From contig NC_020190.1 in assembly GCF_000315915.1 (NCBI RefSeq), positions 930,001 to 994,000 of the forward strand: a stretch of DNA of 64,000 nt. The letters run 5' to 3'. How positions within the stretch are numbered: position 1 is the first letter of the stretch; the number at the start of each line of letters is the position of its first letter. The DNA is from Henningerozyma blattae CBS 6284 (Eukaryota > Ascomycota > Saccharomycetes > Saccharomycetales > Saccharomycetaceae). The translations under genes were made by a program, and so were the position numbers. Below the pieces are notes generated by a model that searched no databases, was not told where the DNA came from, and was given only the letters and a program-made list of their open reading frames with translations. Positions 20,528 through 31,566 of the stretch are shown here, one piece after another.

Positions 20528-23500
20528 TCATACTAAATAAACTACACAAACTCCCTTACGTATTGTTTGATTATATATTTGTACCCCTTCACCAGTACCT
20601 TTATCATTATTCTTCAATCCATCTCCAAATACAAGTCTAACAAAATCGCTTTGTAATCCGATTGGTACAGGCTTATTTAGTTCGCAATCAGCTGCTCCTT
20701 TTTGGATTTGCATCTCCTTAAATAATTTAGATGTATGTTCTAAATTATCAGCAGCATCTTGAGCTCTATCAACAATTTCTTTTGGAATCCCACACATAGA
20801 TGCAACATGCATACCAAATGACCCTTCACTTTGCCCATTGATCAATTTATATAAAAATGTAACATTTCTTGTCTTATCATCAACAAGAATTTGCATCTTT
20901 AATTCTCTAATTTGAGGATGACTTTTAAAACTTAATCCAAGATTACCATAATGAGTAGCGAAAAACCCTAAACTTTGAATATGTGTAGCAACATGATGTA
21001 ATACACTCTCTGCAATGGCAAACCCATCACTAGATGAACCACCTCTACCTAATTCATCAACAACTAATAATGATCGATTAGTAGCCGTGTCCAAGATTTT
21101 CTTGGTCTCAGATAATTCAACAAAAAATGTAGATTTACCTTGCATGATATTATCGTTAGCTCCTAATCTTGTCATGATTCGATCGATAGATGTTAATTCT
21201 GCTTCTTCACAGGGAACCCAACATCCTAATTGTGCCATAATCACTGCGATACATGTCATTCTTAATACAGTAGATTTACCAGCTGCATTAGCACCTGTCA
21301 ATAAACCAAGTTGTGGCACATCTTTACCTAATTCAACATCATTTGGAATAAAATCACGATAAGTACTAGAACCTAAATTAAAGCATGGATGTCTCAAAGA
21401 TTTGAATTTTAAATAACCATTTAAATTTCCCCCTGTTTTCTCATCAATATTGTCAATAAATTTAGGTTTACATGCTGGGAACCCAATCGATTCAGAGGTT
21501 CTTGTTAGTGCTAATAAACAATCAATATTAGATATCATATTAATAGTGGGCATCCAACTAGTTTGATAACTTAAATCAAATCTCTTGCATAATTTTTCTT
21601 TTAATCCATTCTCAATAATCTTATGATTTTCTCTGGCTTCAGCCATGGAGCGTGCTAAGGAACGAACTTCTTCAGAATAATATCTCTTACTTGTCTTAGT
21701 AGATCCCATTTGAACCCAATCAGATGGTATGGATTTTACAATGGAAATTGGAACCTCAATAGTGTATAATTCTTTACCAGAATCTTTATATTTAATATTG
21801 GAAGTTTTAAATCGTCTTTTATATCCAGAGAGTATATCATTTAATTCATTTTCAATTGATAAAATACATTCTCTTGATTGATCAAATTCAGGTTCCACAC
21901 CTAGATGAAGTTCAATGATATCTTCTTCTAGAGCTTTGCGACGATCAAATGCATTAGACCAATTCTTAACATCATTAAATAGTGATTCAGGTACTTGTGA
22001 TAAAAATGTCTTTAATGCACCTTTTAGTTCAAATGATTTCAATTGTTCAATTAATTCCACTATTACTTCAAATCCTTGGATAACTTTTTCGAATAATTTC
22101 ATCTTTAAGTTACCTGAGTGAATTCTTGCCAACATTCTTTCTAAATCAGGAAGAACAGATAATTTTGATTCAAATAATTCTCTTAATTCCATATCAGATA
22201 AAAGTAATTCAATACTATCTTGTCTCTGTTCAATGGCAGATTTATTAAATAAGGGATGAATCACCCATTTTCTCAACATTCTTTTACCCATGGGGGTAAC
22301 ACCTTGATTTAATAATTTGAAAAGTGTACCCTTATCAGATCCATCGAATGAATTAGCAAAGATTTCTAAATTCTGTAACGTAACACCATCTAGGATTAAT
22401 GAATTCTGAGATTTTATAGGGTTGTATTCATTAATATTACCCATAGAGATTAAACTTTTATCTAATTTTAACCATCTCAAATAATATAATAACCCACCAA
22501 ATGCACTAAACCCTACTTTTTTCTTTGAATCATAATATTCTTTTAAAACTTTAGGCCAATCATCATTTGTGGCAAAATATGGAGGATCATTAGAAACTAA
22601 TTCATCATAAGTTTTATCAAAACCAAAAAATTCTTCCTCTGGCTTTAGATAATTGAAAATTGCATTAGGAGAAGCGTTAAATTTAACAATTTTATTAGCA
22701 AGATTACTCAAATTATTTTTCTCAATAAGAACTTCTTTAGGTTTAATTTGTGACATAAGAGTTTCTAATTGGGAACATTCACTATCATCTTCAAATTCCA
22801 ACATTTCTAATAAACCAGTTGCAGTATCAATGAATGCCACACCAAATATCTTTTTAGATAAACTTAAACCAGGAGTTTTAAAAGTATCATCATCACCATA
22901 GTAATTACCTGGTTCTTCCCTTACTGCTAAACAATAAGTAGCTAAATCAGATTGTAACATATCACCATCAGTTAGTGTTCCTGAAGTTAAAACATATTCC
23001 AACTCTCTTTTCACTATACCCTTTGTACCTTCTCTCATTTCCTTAGCTAACATAGATTCACGTTGATCAACTTTAGCAACTTTATAACCAAGTTGGATAA
23101 ATTGTGAGGACCAATGATCAAAAGACATTTCTGGAATACCTGCTAATTGCATATTGGCCCTACCACCACCAGCAATCTTCCAATCAAATAAATTGTTAGC
23201 AAGAATTGCATCTTTTTCATATAATTCAAAAAATTTACCCTTTTTGAAGAAGACAATACAATCCCACATTTTTGATTTGATTTCCCAATATTGTTTTTCA
23301 AATGGAGTAAATTTACCCCAGGCTGAAGATGGGATATATAAAGTACGAGGATCATAATCTGGGTCAGATTCTTCATGGCCCTGAGCATCTTTTATGTTAA
23401 CTAACCATTGGTACCTTTGCTCATTTTCCTTCACAAACTTCGAATGTTTAGGAGCAGGTACATTAGGTTTCTTTGGTTTAAATGTTTTGGGTTTGTTAGA

Positions 23501-24298
23501 TTTTGTACTTGAAGGTTTTGCTAATATTTCATGTAGTTTAGAAGTCAGTTTTGTGTCCTTCTTTGATTTAGCAGATCCCAACTGTATTAGATCATCATCA
23601 TCGTCGTCGTCGAGAAGCATATTTATATCTTCCTCCTCGTCATCATCGTCCTTTTGTTCAGTTTCTTTTTTTGTAGGAATATAGTCATCGTCATCATCAT
23701 CCGAAATAGCCGCCCTCTTCGGTCTTTTACTTTTATCTTTTAATGGAATATTATCCTCATCATCATCACTATCTTCTGCATAAGAAATAGCCCTCTTAGA
23801 TCTTCTGCCAGATGTGGCCAATGCATCGTCATCATCAACTAATGGCTTATTTTCTAACTCATCATCTGATTTTTCATTTTTTGCAGAAATTTTTGAATCT
23901 CCTATTAATGTGGAAGTATTATTCATGGTGGATACTTCTGTATCAGGAGTCGCTATAGGTTGTGAAGAGGAGGTTTGTATAGAATTGCTTGTTAAACTTG
24001 TATTTGCATGGCTTTTGGATTTTGTTGGGTCTGGTAAAATTAAATCATCACTTTTAAGTGAATCAGAGTCGTCTTCCTTATCGTCTCCATTTGAAACAAA
24101 TAGAGAAGGAGAAGATTTTTTAGGAGTAGGCGATTTTGAAGGATCTTTCTTTTTTATGGAATTGTTAGTAGGTTTGGAGGATTTCGTAGATGATTTAGAG
24201 AAAAATGAAAGCAAAGATGATTGTTTCATTTTCTTTTGAGAGGAAGTTGGTGTACCAAATTTCTTGGTCTTTGAAGCTAAGGGAGTTGATGGAGCCAT
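20528..24298 (-). CDS. MSH6: Msh6, mismatch-recognition subunit of MutS-alpha
   Basis: Forms MutS-alpha with Msh2 and recognises base mismatches and small loops during replication repair in the nucleus. The 1256 residues compare with 1242 in S. cerevisiae. The N-terminus carries a PCNA-binding PIP box (QSSLLSFF, residues 26-33), then a long acidic and lysine-rich disordered region. The mismatch-binding domain contains the Phe-x-Glu wedge in GKFFELYE. Connector, lever and clamp domains follow. The ABC-type ATPase has Walker A TGANAAGKST near residue 1000, the STFFVELSE signature and Walker B VVDELGRGGSS. It is divergent from ADK2 with two MCB boxes in the shared promoter, matching the known G1/S control of MSH6. 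Confidence 0.97.
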   Translation of the reverse strand: MAPSTPLASKTKKFGTPTSSQKKMKQSSLLSFFSKSSTKSSKPTNNSIKKKDPSKSPTPKKSSPSLFVSNGDDKEDDSDSLKSDDLILPDPTKSKSHANTSLTSNSIQTSSSQPIATPDTEVSTMNNTSTLIGDSKISAKNEKSDDELENKPLVDDDDALATSGRRSKRAISYAEDSDDDEDNIPLKDKSKRPKRAAISDDDDDDYIPTKKETEQKDDDDEEEDINMLLDDDDDDDLIQLGSAKSKKDTKLTSKLHEILAKPSSTKSNKPKTFKPKKPNVPAPKHSKFVKENEQRYQWLVNIKDAQGHEESDPDYDPRTLYIPSSAWGKFTPFEKQYWEIKSKMWDCIVFFKKGKFFELYEKDAILANNLFDWKIAGGGRANMQLAGIPEMSFDHWSSQFIQLGYKVAKVDQRESMLAKEMREGTKGIVKRELEYVLTSGTLTDGDMLQSDLATYCLAVREEPGNYYGDDDTFKTPGLSLSKKIFGVAFIDTATGLLEMLEFEDDSECSQLETLMSQIKPKEVLIEKNNLSNLANKIVKFNASPNAIFNYLKPEEEFFGFDKTYDELVSNDPPYFATNDDWPKVLKEYYDSKKKVGFSAFGGLLYYLRWLKLDKSLISMGNINEYNPIKSQNSLILDGVTLQNLEIFANSFDGSDKGTLFKLLNQGVTPMGKRMLRKWVIHPLFNKSAIEQRQDSIELLLSDMELRELFESKLSVLPDLERMLARIHSGNLKMKLFEKVIQGFEVIVELIEQLKSFELKGALKTFLSQVPESLFNDVKNWSNAFDRRKALEEDIIELHLGVEPEFDQSRECILSIENELNDILSGYKRRFKTSNIKYKDSGKELYTIEVPISIVKSIPSDWVQMGSTKTSKRYYSEEVRSLARSMAEARENHKIIENGLKEKLCKRFDLSYQTSWMPTINMISNIDCLLALTRTSESIGFPACKPKFIDNIDEKTGGNLNGYLKFKSLRHPCFNLGSSTYRDFIPNDVELGKDVPQLGLLTGANAAGKSTVLRMTCIAVIMAQLGCWVPCEEAELTSIDRIMTRLGANDNIMQGKSTFFVELSETKKILDTATNRSLLVVDELGRGGSSSDGFAIAESVLHHVATHIQSLGFFATHYGNLGLSFKSHPQIRELKMQILVDDKTRNVTFLYKLINGQSEGSFGMHVASMCGIPKEIVDRAQDAADNLEHTSKLFKEMQIQKGAADCELNKPVPIGLQSDFVRLVFGDGLKNNDKGTGEGVQIYNQTIRKGVCVVYLV

Positions 24299-24578
24299 TT
24301 TTAATTTGAAAGATGAGCTTTTAATCTACAGATTTGTCTTTTTGCTCTTTTTTTTGTCTCGACTTCTCTTAACCTTTCAAAACGTGAGTATGGTAACTTT
24401 AAACTATAAATAATGTCTGTTGTTGAATTTGAAAGTTGTTAGAGACAGTGTCTACAATAATTTATCTTAGAGTTTCCCAGATATACTATAAAATAGTATG
24501 TTGCAACTATCCTTTCCCCCACTATTTAATTACCTCCTACTCTGCTCTAGTATATTATATTTCGGAATAGCCTTCACG

Positions 24579-24584
24579 ACGCGT
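24579..24584. promoter_or_regulatory. MCB box 1 (ACGCGT)
   Basis: Exact ACGCGT within the sequence GACGCGTAA, upstream of MSH6. MBF binding is inferred from family knowledge. Confidence 0.6.
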
Positions 24585-24635
24585 AAGCAGCTCATCGGGA
24601 TTGCTATCCTTTTTCCTTCATCCTTGCTAATGTTG

Positions 24636-24641
24636 ACGCGT
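24636..24641. promoter_or_regulatory. MCB box 2 (ACGCGT)
   Basis: Second exact ACGCGT, 57 bp from the first. Paired MCBs are typical of replication and repair genes. Confidence 0.6.
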
Positions 24642-24848
24642 TCCACAGGGTTTCTTTCCTGTTTTGTAAACATACAGTAATATTTCCGCGGAAACTATAT
24701 GACTAAGTGGCGCTACCATGTGACTAGAGTTCTCAAATGTATGTTAATAAGGGTTTTAAATTTTTAGCTACTTACTGTGATTAGGTAACAGTAATAAATT
24801 AAAGAATTGTTGGGTAAAAAAAATCAAAAATAAATAAGTTAGCCCAAC

Positions 24849-25541
24849 ATGAACAAATTAGGTATTAAACCATTAAGGTTACTATTATTAGGTGCACCAG
24901 GCTCTGGGAAAGGGACTCAAACATCTAGGTTACTAAAGGCATTTCCTACTGTTAGTTCAATTTCTACTGGTGACGTATTAAGAAAACAGATCAAAGATGG
25001 TACTCCGGTTGGTATTAAGGCTTCTAAATACATGGAGCAGGGGCAATTGTTACCAGATGCTATTGTAAGTGACCTCTTGATATCACACCTTAATAATTCA
25101 AAATTATTGAATAATGACTCGACTTGGTTATTGGATGGATTTCCAAGAACAATTAATCAAGCTAAGATTTTAGATGAACAGTTGAATAAAAACAATACGG
25201 ATGTTAATTTAGTTGTTGAATTGGATGTACCAGAAGATGTAATTTTAGAAAGGATTGAAAACAGATACATTCATTTGAAAAGTGGTAGAATATATAACTT
25301 AGAATATAACCCACCTAAAGTTCCAGGAAAGGATGATATCACAGGCGAACCATTAGCAAAGAGGGTCGATGATACAAGGGAAGTTTTCCAAAAGAGATTG
25401 GAGAATTATAACAAAACTTTGTTACCTTTGAAAAAATTCTATACTGAAAAGGGGATTTTAAGAACTATTTCGGGTGAAACTTCCGATATTATTAGCCCAA
25501 AATTAATAGGATTAATTGAAAAAGAATTTGGTACTTCTTGA
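24849..25541 (+). CDS. ADK2: Adk2, mitochondrial GTP:AMP phosphotransferase
   Basis: Adenylate-kinase family enzyme of the mitochondrial matrix that phosphorylates AMP with GTP. The 230 residues contain the P-loop GAPGSGKGTQ (about 15-24), the AMP-binding STGDVLR and GFPRT segments, and a LID region (GRIYNLEYNPPKVPGKDDITGEPL is split by no Cys residues). The lack of a Cys4 zinc site fits Adk2 and not bacterial long-form kinases. The basic, hydrophobic N-terminus is compatible with an uncleaved matrix signal. It follows the RPH1 position as in S. cerevisiae, here with MSH6 in between. Confidence 0.93.
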   Translation: MNKLGIKPLRLLLLGAPGSGKGTQTSRLLKAFPTVSSISTGDVLRKQIKDGTPVGIKASKYMEQGQLLPDAIVSDLLISHLNNSKLLNNDSTWLLDGFPRTINQAKILDEQLNKNNTDVNLVVELDVPEDVILERIENRYIHLKSGRIYNLEYNPPKVPGKDDITGEPLAKRVDDTREVFQKRLENYNKTLLPLKKFYTEKGILRTISGETSDIISPKLIGLIEKEFGTS

Positions 25542-25791
25542 GAGAGTCTTACATTTTAAATACAATTGTTACTATGAGTATATAAGATCTATATGTGTAC
25601 ATATGTATAAATGAATATATCAGAATACATATAGTTGAGTTCGGCGGTTGTTGATATATTTATACGCATTAGTGTTGAAAAATTACTTGATGGTTACTGT
25701 TGGCGAAAAAACAAACAATATATATATATATTACAATCGGGCAAACTAATTCATAATGATCTATATTTCATTATTATTCTTTTTTTTATAT

Positions 25792-26541
25792 TTATGCGGA
25801 AGGTTGAAGTGTGTTTTGGAAGAATTCAGGGTCTTCTTCTAAAGATTCCTTGATAATATCTAGACCACCTTGGAATTCACCATTTAGATACAATTGAGGA
25901 AAAGTTGGCCAATCTGAATATTTCTTTAGTCCTTGTCTAATTGAGTCATCTTTTAAAATATCAAAAAAACCAAAACGAACTTGATGTTCTCTCAGTATAC
26001 CGACCATTTGTCTAGAAAATCCACATTTTGGTTCTGAAGGATTACCTTTCATAAATAGCATTACTGGGGCTGCTTGTGTTAATTTTATTAATCTTTCTTG
26101 TAATTCTTCTTCTGTCTCTTCTTCTTCTTCATCATCTTCTTCTTCGTCATTGCCAGTGGATGTTGAGGTGGCTTGTTGATCTTTACCTGTAGAGCTGGAG
26201 TTATTAATAGATAATTTTGTTTCATTTAAAGCTTTAATGAATTCTTTTGGATCAGCTCCTGATACTTCTTTTAAAATTGAACCATTTTGAATCAAAACAA
26301 AATATGGAACAGCAGAAATACTAAACAATTCAGTGATCTCTGGGTTAGAATCAGCATCAATAGATAAGAATGATACGTCACTTTGAGTTGGCTCTTCACT
26401 TAATGCCTTGAATACTTCAGTCATAGCCTTGCATGGCTCAGCCCATTCAGTATGGAAATATAAAGATAGTAATTTACCTTCAGCATCTGTAGTCGTTAAT
26501 TTGGTGAATTGGTCTTGATCAACAATATCAATAACAGCCAT
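25792..26541 (-). CDS. GRX4: Grx3/Grx4 monothiol glutaredoxin
   Basis: Cytosolic and nuclear iron-sulfur-binding glutaredoxin that relays iron status to Aft1 and related regulators. The 249 residues consist of an N-terminal thioredoxin-like domain (WAEPCK, Cys37), an acidic linker rich in Glu/Asp encoded by GAA/GAT repeats, and a C-terminal Grx domain with the CGFS active site (Cys173), the conserved [16 protein letters not shown] loop and the GG-D motif. GRX3 (chromosome IV) and GRX4 (chromosome V) are duplicates with the same architecture, so the symbol is a choice of one of two. It is convergent with ADK2, separated by 250 bp. Confidence 0.93.
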   Translation of the reverse strand: MAVIDIVDQDQFTKLTTTDAEGKLLSLYFHTEWAEPCKAMTEVFKALSEEPTQSDVSFLSIDADSNPEITELFSISAVPYFVLIQNGSILKEVSGADPKEFIKALNETKLSINNSSSTGKDQQATSTSTGNDEEEDDEEEEETEEELQERLIKLTQAAPVMLFMKGNPSEPKCGFSRQMVGILREHQVRFGFFDILKDDSIRQGLKKYSDWPTFPQLYLNGEFQGGLDIIKESLEEDPEFFQNTLQPSA

Positions 26542-27084
26542 TGTATTTTAAATATTAAGCGCAATAATTTATTTTTTAATTTTTTTTTTTATTCTTTGAG
26601 AGAAAAGAAATAATGCTTAACCTCGATAAAGTTATTTAGAACAATGTCTTAATATATACTATAATTAATAATAGTTAAATAACTTAACTCAACGACTCTA
26701 CAAATCTAGTATTAAAAGTTCGTACATTATTACTAATCGAATTGATGAGACACCTTTATTTCAATCGTGGGTCAACTGGTGTGAATAAAATTCATATGCA
26801 AATTTGCGCAAGTGGTATTTCATACGACATCCAATCAAAAACGAGTTATTTAGTAAGCCGGAGATAAGTAGGGTTTCGGGTTTAGAAAGTAGGGTTCACA
26901 AGGGTTAGATTTTTAAAATCTCATAAACATATATATAGAGGATAAATAAAGATATTCCGAAGACTATGTGTGCCTGTTTCTTTGTTGTATATGAGCTGAT
27001 CAGATCCTTCTTGCAATCTTAAAGGCAATGGAAAGTTTGAAATTTATCATGGTTACGCCAATCAAATCTGAATATTATTGTGCT
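26542..27084. promoter_or_regulatory. GRX3/4 upstream region
   Basis: About 540 bp of AT-rich DNA. It contains several AGGGTT motifs near 26870-26910 and a short TATATATA stretch at about 26931. No gene is seen. The next recognisable sequence is a TMT1 relic. Confidence 0.5.
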
Positions 27085-27838
27085 TCTCGTAGTAGAAAAT
27101 TAGTAAGTTTAGGATTGTCTGGATGTGCTTCTTTCCACCCTCGGTAGACATTTGATGTAGTCAAGCATTTCTTTAAAGTTTTTTTATTATAGGAAATGTG
27201 ACTTGTACTAATAATTTATTGTGTTAAGATTTTTTACCAAACTCTGTAGAATGAAAAAATTATTTCCTCTATATCAGTAAATAGAACAACTTCAAATTTC
27301 AAATTTTGCCAAAAATTATTCCTACTATAGCGTGGTTGTTACCAATATGGTAGCAGAAAATCTTTATTTTTGGTAAAACTTTTCATAATTTGAGGCAGGT
27401 TTGGATACTCTGGAACAAAATATTCATCATATCCTCAAATAGAAACTTTTAGCTAATTTTTTTGCAGCAGCTTGTAGGAATTTTTGGAAATCAAACTAAT
27501 GAGAATATTGAGCTGCAGTAATCATATCAACTTTTCCCTTATCGTTTAAATCTCCCAAGAACTTTAAATCGTCACAGAATGCTATATAAAAGGCTAGTTT
27601 CTCAGATGAACTCTTCGATTCAGTTTGATTGGTTTTGTCCACTACAATTATTGTTTTCGATATATTAGTTCCTTTATAAGATTTAAAGTCACTAAGATGA
27701 CCAATAAATTGTAAACTTGCTGTCCCTGGTATGCAATCTATATCAACTAAAAGATTTTTGTCACCTTGATAATATTCCTTTTTTATTTTTCATAACAGCT
27801 GTATATTTTTGTCTGTATTTGTCATAGGGTATTGCATT
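27085..27838 (-). pseudogene. TMT1 relic copy 1
   Basis: The minus strand aligns along almost its whole length with the intact TMT1 gene at 28460-29335. Matching stretches include the N-terminal start (FNAQNYDKF-like), the SAM motif region, the WFDFQKF region and the C-terminal HP-N-K segment. The conserved Trp of the HWFDFQ segment is a TAG stop, several frameshifts are present, and the glycine-rich motif is altered. No long ORF survives. It is a decayed tandem duplicate, same strand, about 620 bp from the intact gene. Confidence 0.85.
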
Positions 27839-28459
27839 GAAGTTTGGTTTGGAGAACTTGAGATTACAAAGAAAGTGTGTATTATGATCTATTCATATGA
27901 ATTAGTATCAGGCGTAAGAAAACTGATAGAAAATACTTTCAAAGTAATAATCCAATTATATATTCTTTTAAATGCTAAATTATTTAAATATTATGATATA
28001 TTATACTTCGTTGCTTTCTTTATCTTTAATTCGAAGTTGTTAACTTTTTTTTACAGCCATTGTTTACACCTACGGAGCTATATCAAGGGTCCCTTTACTA
28101 GAAGTGTTAATTATTGATTTACAGGCAAGGTTAGTTAGAAAATCATTCTAGAGAGAACAGAATATATTCATTCGTTAAAAGTTAACAAGAGTTAATTGGT
28201 TAATTGTATAATAAGATTAGCTTGTTTTAATAAAAATTTCTCTATTAATCCCAAAATAACAGATTTACAGGGATTTTAGCTACCTTGAACTGTATACTTG
28301 CACCATCATATCTTTAACGAGCTTTAATACAATATGCAATCTTCATTATTGTAGCATTGTCAATGACATATTAAATTTTATTGCTTTATATTTTTTTTTC
28401 AAGTAAAACTACAAAAAAAGTAATAGACAGGTAATTAGAAAATATACAGAGATGTATTT
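27839..28459. other. Spacer between TMT1 relic 1 and TMT1
   Basis: AT-rich spacer of about 620 bp. A 102-codon plus-strand ORF that begins antisense to relic 1 (27809-28117) is not supported by composition or homology. Nothing else is recognised. Confidence 0.5.
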
Positions 28460-29335
28460 TTAGATTTTTCTAGCGAATTTGAATATGGTAGAAAGTTTAA
28501 CATCTAGAATAGTATTTTCATTCAATTCAGGATATACTTCGTAAATTTTTTCTAAAAGTACATCACTCAAATCCTTGTCATTTGGATGAGCCTCTTTCCA
28601 ATCTTGGTAAGCGCTAGTTGTTGTCAAAAGGTGTTTTAGTATTTTAACTGGTGCTTTATGTTGAAGTAAATAAAGGTCATTGCTTGGATTTTTCCCAAAA
28701 TCTTCTGAATGATAAATAATTTCATCAATATCCTTAAAATACTTTGTATCAAATTTTAGATCTCTCCATAGATTCTTCATAATTGTATGTCCCGGTTGTT
28801 CGAAATAAGGGCCTAATACATTATCATCATCTAAAAATGATCTAACAACCGTAGATATTTCTGGATATTCGGGAACGAAAAACTCACGATAACCCCAAAT
28901 CGCTAAAGTACCATTTTTTGATAAATTTTTAGCAGCAGCCTCCTGGAATTTCTGAAAATCAAACCAATGAACACATTCTACAGCAGTTATCATATCAGCT
29001 TTCTGATTATCTTTGAATTCTTTCAAGAAACTGAAATCATCACATGAAGATTGGAAAAATGCTAATTTTTCATCAGGTATATTTAATTCGACCTTTTTTA
29101 AAGTCGCAGCACCAATCATTCTATCAGATATATCGGTTCCCTTAAAGGATTTGAAATCACTTAAATAATCAATCATTTGGAATGTGGCTGTGCCTGGACC
29201 ACATCCAACATCTATCAATAAATTTTTACCACCTTTATGATATTGTTTAATCTTATTATAGATATCAGCTGTGTACTTGGGTCTAAATTTATCATAATTT
29301 TGAGCGTTGAATGTTTTTTTAGAGAAACTTGACAT
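28460..29335 (-). CDS. TMT1: Tmt1-like trans-aconitate methyltransferase
   Basis: SAM-dependent class I methyltransferase. Tmt1 in S. cerevisiae methylates trans-aconitate and 3-isopropylmalate in the cytosol. The 291 residues hold motif I DVGCGPGT (42-49), the post-I acidic region (FKGTDIS), and the family signature AVECVHWFDFQKFQEAA followed by TLAIWGYREF. Length and order match Tmt1 (299 aa); the paralogue Crg1 shares this fold, so a Crg1-like substrate cannot be excluded. Position between GRX3/4 and BMH1/2 matches YER175C. Two broken copies flank it on the same strand. Confidence 0.88.
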   Translation of the reverse strand: MSSFSKKTFNAQNYDKFRPKYTADIYNKIKQYHKGGKNLLIDVGCGPGTATFQMIDYLSDFKSFKGTDISDRMIGAATLKKVELNIPDEKLAFFQSSCDDFSFLKEFKDNQKADMITAVECVHWFDFQKFQEAAAKNLSKNGTLAIWGYREFFVPEYPEISTVVRSFLDDDNVLGPYFEQPGHTIMKNLWRDLKFDTKYFKDIDEIIYHSEDFGKNPSNDLYLLQHKAPVKILKHLLTTTSAYQDWKEAHPNDKDLSDVLLEKIYEVYPELNENTILDVKLSTIFKFARKI

Positions 29336-30764
29336 GTTGAAGCTAAATTCGCGATTGAATTGAAAGTTGTATGAAAGATTAATAATCTATTGTACTCCTG
29401 AAATATTCAAAAGTGTTTAGATTTTAGATTAAACACCTACCATTATATAGTCACATATTGTTAGAGTGATGATTTGAGATTTGTAGAGTTCTTGACAATA
29501 GATTTGTAATTGATTAAGAAATAAGAGCAGCTGTTGTAATATCCTCGGATATAACCTTCGTGGTTACCAATTCGGGATATCATATCGAAATAAATCAATA
29601 GATACAATAAAAAATAGGAATCAAAGATGTATATTATTTGTTGAAATAATGTTTATTATGGCTTAGTTTTTATCTTTAGGGTTTTTATGTATATTAGTTA
29701 CGTTAACACATGAAGAAAAGCCTTTTCTTTTTTCTATTCTTTTTCCTTTTTTCTTTTTCTCAAATATAAACTCACTTAGAAAAATGATAATATCTTGTAA
29801 GTATTGTGTCTAATTCTAAAAATTAATTATAAAGTAAAAAATATCATAAACCTTTTCTTTGTTCTGAATTATTTTTTTTCCTGATACATTTTTATTCTGA
29901 TGAAATATGAAACCATATCTTGACCTGGAAAATTCTACTACATATCTCTTTTAGCCGCCTCTTATTACTCCCAAAAATTATAATTATTAAATTATATTAA
30001 ATTATAATTTTTGGGAGTAATAAAAGGCTTATTTAGTATTTTGCTATTATCTTATTTCATTATTTAAAATATAACATTGACTTTTAAGCTCTGAATGAAA
30101 GAAATAAGATTTGGAAATACATATATATAGTTAAACAACAGTGTTTATTTATCAAGTTAATCTTATGGCTAGGTAACATTGAAAAGAGGCTTAATCGTAA
30201 GCACCAAATTGTAACTTCTTTCCCGAAGATTCAATTGTATGTAGCTAATCAATTTGAAGTTGTTAATAGTCTCTATTATATCTTAGAGGTTGTAGTACTG
30301 GTAGTACAGCGTATCATGGTGTTTATTGTTAACTGTTGTAGTAATTTAATAAGTAAATAGTCTCCAACTGCTTTGAATGCACTCAATAAATATAGAATAT
30401 ATAGTAAATAAATAAACTCTAAACAAATTGACGAAGACTATTTATATGTTTTTTTGTTGAACAAAAAGTGTTCATTAATCCTAGACTTCAATTGAGAATG
30501 TTTCTCTCGATTTAAGTAATTCCAATTTGTACCTAATTTTTTATGACAATGGAGTATGTACTAGATAATTATGATTTCATTAAATATGTTTTGACAAGCT
30601 TCGCACATTTATTATCACTTAACAGTGTCATTATTTCCTATTGGAAGAATAGCATATATATCCATGAGTTTCATTCACACATAAACAAATGTTATTTTCG
30701 TTTTGAAATTTTAAAAACATAAAAAAATAGAAATTTAAAATAGTATCTTCAGTAAGTTCATTCC
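29336..30764. other. TMT1 upstream spacer with long palindrome
   Basis: About 1.4 kb of AT-rich DNA between TMT1 and relic 2. It contains a long hairpin at 29962-30023, annotated separately, and pyrimidine tracts near 29720-29765. No ORF or further TMT1 homology is seen. Confidence 0.5.
29962..30023. repeat. Perfect 24-bp inverted repeat with 14-nt loop
   Basis: The left arm at 29962-29985 starts TTATTACTCCCAAAAATTAT. It is the exact complement of the right arm at 30000-30023, and partial complementarity continues outward (TTAGCC against GGCTTA). The DNA could extrude a cruciform or, if transcribed, fold into a strong hairpin. It could be a foldback element remnant. Confidence 0.85.
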
Positions 30765-31566
30765 TTAAATATCTCATCAGGTAAACAATCAGACAATTCA
30801 AGCTCATTAGGATGATCTCTTTCCAACCTCTATATGTGCTTAAAGCGGTAACAGAATTCTTTAAATCTTAAACAGTGCTCTCTTATGAAACAATATTTTA
30901 TCATTCTCTGGATTTTTTTCTGTACTGCTCAGAATATTAAATTGCCTCTTTTATATTTTTCAAATAATGTTTCACTAAACTTTAAAGCTTACTAATAATT
31001 ACAATACAAATAATGACCTGGTTGTTCCCAATATGGTCCCAAGTCATCTTTTCTCTCAATAAAATATTTTGAAATCATGAAAATCTTGTGATATTCAGGT
31101 GTCAAAAAAACCATAATAATCCCATATGGCCAAAGTACCACCTTTCTTCAAGTTTTTGGCAGCTGCTTGTTAAAACTTCTGGAAATCAAACCAATGAATA
31201 CATTCTACAGAGGTAACCATATCAATTTCTTCTTTATTCTTCAATTCTTTTAAGAAACTGAAATCATCATATAACCTGATAAAGAATTGTAAATTTATCA
31301 TAAGAGATATTAAATTTAAATTTTTTTCTCATTAGCAACCGATATCATTAATGGAGAGATATCATTACCTAGGTAAGTCTTGAAAATATTTCAATAGCCA
31401 AGTATTTGGAATATTACTGTTTCTTGTCCACACCCTACGTCTACTACTAAGTCCTCCCCACCAGTACGATAATTTCTAATCTTTTTTTGTACATTTTTTG
31501 CGTATAATTTGGTCTAAAAATATCATAATTTTGAGTATCAAAATATGATTTGGAAAAATTGAGCAT
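30765..31566 (-). pseudogene. TMT1 relic copy 2
   Basis: Reads on the minus strand from an ATG at 31566 (MLNFSKSYFDTQNYDIFRPN), which parallels the TMT1 start MSSFSKKTFNAQNYDKFRPK. It then follows TMT1 through the glycine-rich motif, the FDFQKF segment (where a TAA interrupts the following residues) and the C-terminal Asp/Leu segment. Multiple stops and frameshifts break it. It is slightly closer to TMT1 at its 5' end than relic 1. It is the third member of a tandem array. Confidence 0.85.

Larger units (their letters stand above)
24299..24848. promoter_or_regulatory. Divergent MSH6/ADK2 promoter
   Basis: A 550-bp shared upstream region. Two ACGCGT (MCB, the MBF target) copies lie at 24579-24584 and 24636-24641, about 280-340 bp from the MSH6 start and 210-270 bp from the ADK2 start. 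MSH6 is cell-cycle regulated in S. cerevisiae, so the boxes most likely serve that gene. No ORF is supported here. Confidence 0.65.
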
